The translations under genes and the position numbers were made by a program. DNA of 7,233 nucleotides from an uncultured Pseudomonadota bacterium (lineage in GTDB: Bacteria; Pseudomonadota; Gammaproteobacteria; Steroidobacterales; Steroidobacteraceae): NCBI GenBank assembly GCA_903890265.1, contig CAITAM010000135.1, positions 1 through 7,233 of the forward strand, in the 5' to 3' direction. A model generated the notes under the pieces. That model was given only the letters and a program-made list of their open reading frames with translations, was not told the origin of the DNA and did not search any database. Each line of letters begins with the position of its first letter. Within the stretch, counting starts at the first letter, position 1. This document shows positions 6,378 through 7,233 of the stretch, one piece after another.

Positions 6378-6974
6378 ATGCGCACGCTAATTTTGGCGGT
6401 TGCCGCCGTCGCCGCAACGAGCACGCCAGTGCTCGCGCAGGCGTCGACGTATATCAACGGCAGCTTTAACCTCGTGGATTTCGGCGGCGCCGGCACGTTC
6501 AACACGGTGACGGATACGCTTTCTGCCAATAACGTTGTTGGCGCGCATACGGGAGACTTTGCGGGAACGCTCTCGACGCTGGCACCTATCACCATCAACG
6601 GCAATTACATTGCGGTTGCCGGCGCGTCGACGACGTCGACGCCGAGTGCATACCTTGGCGGTAACGGCACCGACTTCCTCGCCGTCGGGAACTACCAGTT
6701 TGACCTGACCACTATTTCGGTCGGTGATGCCGGCAGTGGACTGTACTCCCTGGTCAAAGGGTACGGCACGCTTCGCGACACGAACGCGGCGGACGGTGTG
6801 TCGCCGACGGCGGCTTGGTTTACCCTGAGCTACGCGGGTTTATCGCCGGCGACTTACAGCGCGTCCTTCTTTGCCACTGGCGTCGCACCGGTTCCGCTTC
6901 CGGCTTCCACGTGGCTGCTCGGGTCAGGCCTGCTCGCCCTCGTCGGCGTAAGCCGTCGTCGCAAGGCCGCCTGA
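6378..6974 (+). CDS. PEP-CTERM sorting-domain protein (exported, exosortase substrate)
   Basis: This 198-residue protein has an N-terminal Sec signal (MRTLILAVAAVAA core, likely cut after VLA at residue 20). Its C-terminus VPLPASTWLLGSGLL (172-186) continues as ALVGVSRRRKAA. This is the tripartite PEP-CTERM signal: a V-P-L-P-A variant of the PEP motif, a transmembrane helix and an arginine-rich tail. Exosortase (EpsH-type) processes such proteins at the inner membrane, and they end up at or beyond the cell surface, often with exopolysaccharide. The body (about 22-170) is rich in G, S, T, A, N and aromatic residues, has no cysteine and matches no domain I recognise. It looks like a short beta-rich surface protein of unknown function. 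The gene stands alone, with its own ribosome site and terminator. No exosortase or polysaccharide gene is in the window. Codon use is less GC-biased than in its neighbours (TTA, ATA, AAT and GTT occur), which may reflect expression level or transfer. Confidence 0.88.
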   Translation: MRTLILAVAAVAATSTPVLAQASTYINGSFNLVDFGGAGTFNTVTDTLSANNVVGAHTGDFAGTLSTLAPITINGNYIAVAGASTTSTPSAYLGGNGTDFLAVGNYQFDLTTISVGDAGSGLYSLVKGYGTLRDTNAADGVSPTAAWFTLSYAGLSPATYSASFFATGVAPVPLPASTWLLGSGLLALVGVSRRRKAA

Positions 6975-6999
6975 TACCTCAATCCCCCTGTAGCAGCAG

Positions 7000-7028
7000 A
7001 ACGCCGCCCACAAGGGCGGCGTTTTTTT
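7000..7028 (+). terminator. Rho-independent terminator after the PEP-CTERM gene
   Basis: AACGCCGCCC (7000-7009) pairs perfectly with GGGCGGCGTT (7014-7023) over an ACAA loop, and the stem runs into seven T residues (7022-7028). It begins 26 nt after the stop codon. This is a classic intrinsic terminator and confines transcription to the single gene. Confidence 0.93.
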
Positions 7029-7120
7029 GGTGCGTGTGGAGTCAAAGCATGCCGTCCGTGATTCCATGCGCGGGCGGTCTTACCTCAGACTTCAGGACGG
7101 CTCCGAAAGCGACGACCGCT

Positions 7121-7233
7121 ATTGACCCAGGCTGTGTAAAAACGCCCGCTGCACTCGTCATCGGCGGCACGCTACGGATGTCGGGTGAAAAAGGCGAGAA
7201 CGTTCTCACGCCCTGATGGCCTCCATCAGCGGC
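7121..7233. mobile_element. Possible end of an insertion sequence running off the window
   Basis: After the terminator no gene is visible until the edge. At 7121-7143 the sequence changes to an ATTGACCCA segment followed by GGCTGTGTAAAAACG, which resembles the terminal inverted repeats I associate with some DDE transposons (GGCTGTGTGAAAAC-like ends). Inward of it, the minus strand contains a reading frame ending in PLMEAIRA and a stop (7206-7233), placed as the 3' end of a transposase would be. A 12-bp palindrome GAGAACGTTCTC (7196-7207) covers the stop codon. Only one end is present, so neither family nor target duplication can be shown. This is recognition by resemblance, not proof. Confidence 0.35.
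7206..7233 (-). CDS. Last codons of an unidentified minus-strand ORF (possibly a transposase)
   Basis: Reading inward from the right edge, the minus strand encodes P-L-M-E-A-I-R-A and then TGA (7208-7206). Eight codons are too few to identify a family. The call rests on position: just inside a putative insertion-sequence end, with non-coding sequence downstream of the stop. It could equally be a chance open frame. Confidence 0.2.

Noticed and set aside
6815..7216. A 133-codon plus-strand frame overlapping the PEP-CTERM gene end and terminator
   Set aside because: It starts inside the PEP-CTERM gene in another frame, runs through a perfect intrinsic terminator and shows no family motif.

Overview
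This window looks like chromosomal DNA of a high-GC proteobacterium, most likely a gammaproteobacterium. The order ribBA-like > ribH > nusB > thiL on the minus strand is the usual gammaproteobacterial riboflavin / nusB / thiamine operon, and the GTP cyclohydrolase II half of the RibBA-like protein is the zinc-less form common in Proteobacteria. A PEP-CTERM (exosortase-sorted) protein also fits an environmental, biofilm-forming Gram-negative. No genus can be assigned from the sequence, and the composition and the odd left junction would suit a metagenome contig.

Layout. At positions 1-94 the plus strand encodes a fragment that reads as the middle of glycerol-3-phosphate dehydrogenase GpsA. It runs straight into the truncated 5' part of thiL, which lies on the minus strand (83-274). 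The two meet on a perfect 12-bp palindrome (83-94), read in frame by both genes, so this is either a real inversion or, more likely, an assembly or amplification chimera. Next come nusB (276-737), ribH (730-1209) and the ribB/GTP-cyclohydrolase-II-like gene (1206-2342). All are on the minus strand, with overlaps or 1-nt gaps that indicate one translationally coupled operon transcribed right to left. A 137-bp divergent spacer separates this operon from a plus-strand DctA-family dicarboxylate symporter (2480-3742). A secreted M13 (neprilysin/PepO-type) zinc metallopeptidase (3756-5786, minus) converges on the symporter with a 13-bp gap.

A 591-bp stretch (5787-6377) has no convincing gene. Its right half holds short inverted repeats and three copies of the octamer GTCACACA. 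It leads into a 198-aa exported PEP-CTERM protein (6378-6974, plus) with a strong Shine-Dalgarno sequence, followed at once by a textbook intrinsic terminator (7000-7028). The last 200 bases look non-coding and resemble the end of an insertion sequence: a GGCTGTGTAAAAACG-like terminus, then the last codons of a minus-strand ORF running off the window.

How the genes relate. RibB (ribulose-5-phosphate to 3,4-dihydroxy-2-butanone 4-phosphate) and RibH (lumazine formation) are consecutive in riboflavin synthesis. NusB is a transcription antitermination factor, and ThiL makes thiamine pyrophosphate. The symporter, the peptidase and the PEP-CTERM protein are independent, single-gene units facing the cell envelope. 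I see no defence system, CRISPR array, RNA gene or other clearly new system. The points most worth a second look are the gpsA/thiL palindromic junction, the missing zinc site in the RibBA-like protein, and the lone PEP-CTERM gene with its repeat-bearing leader.
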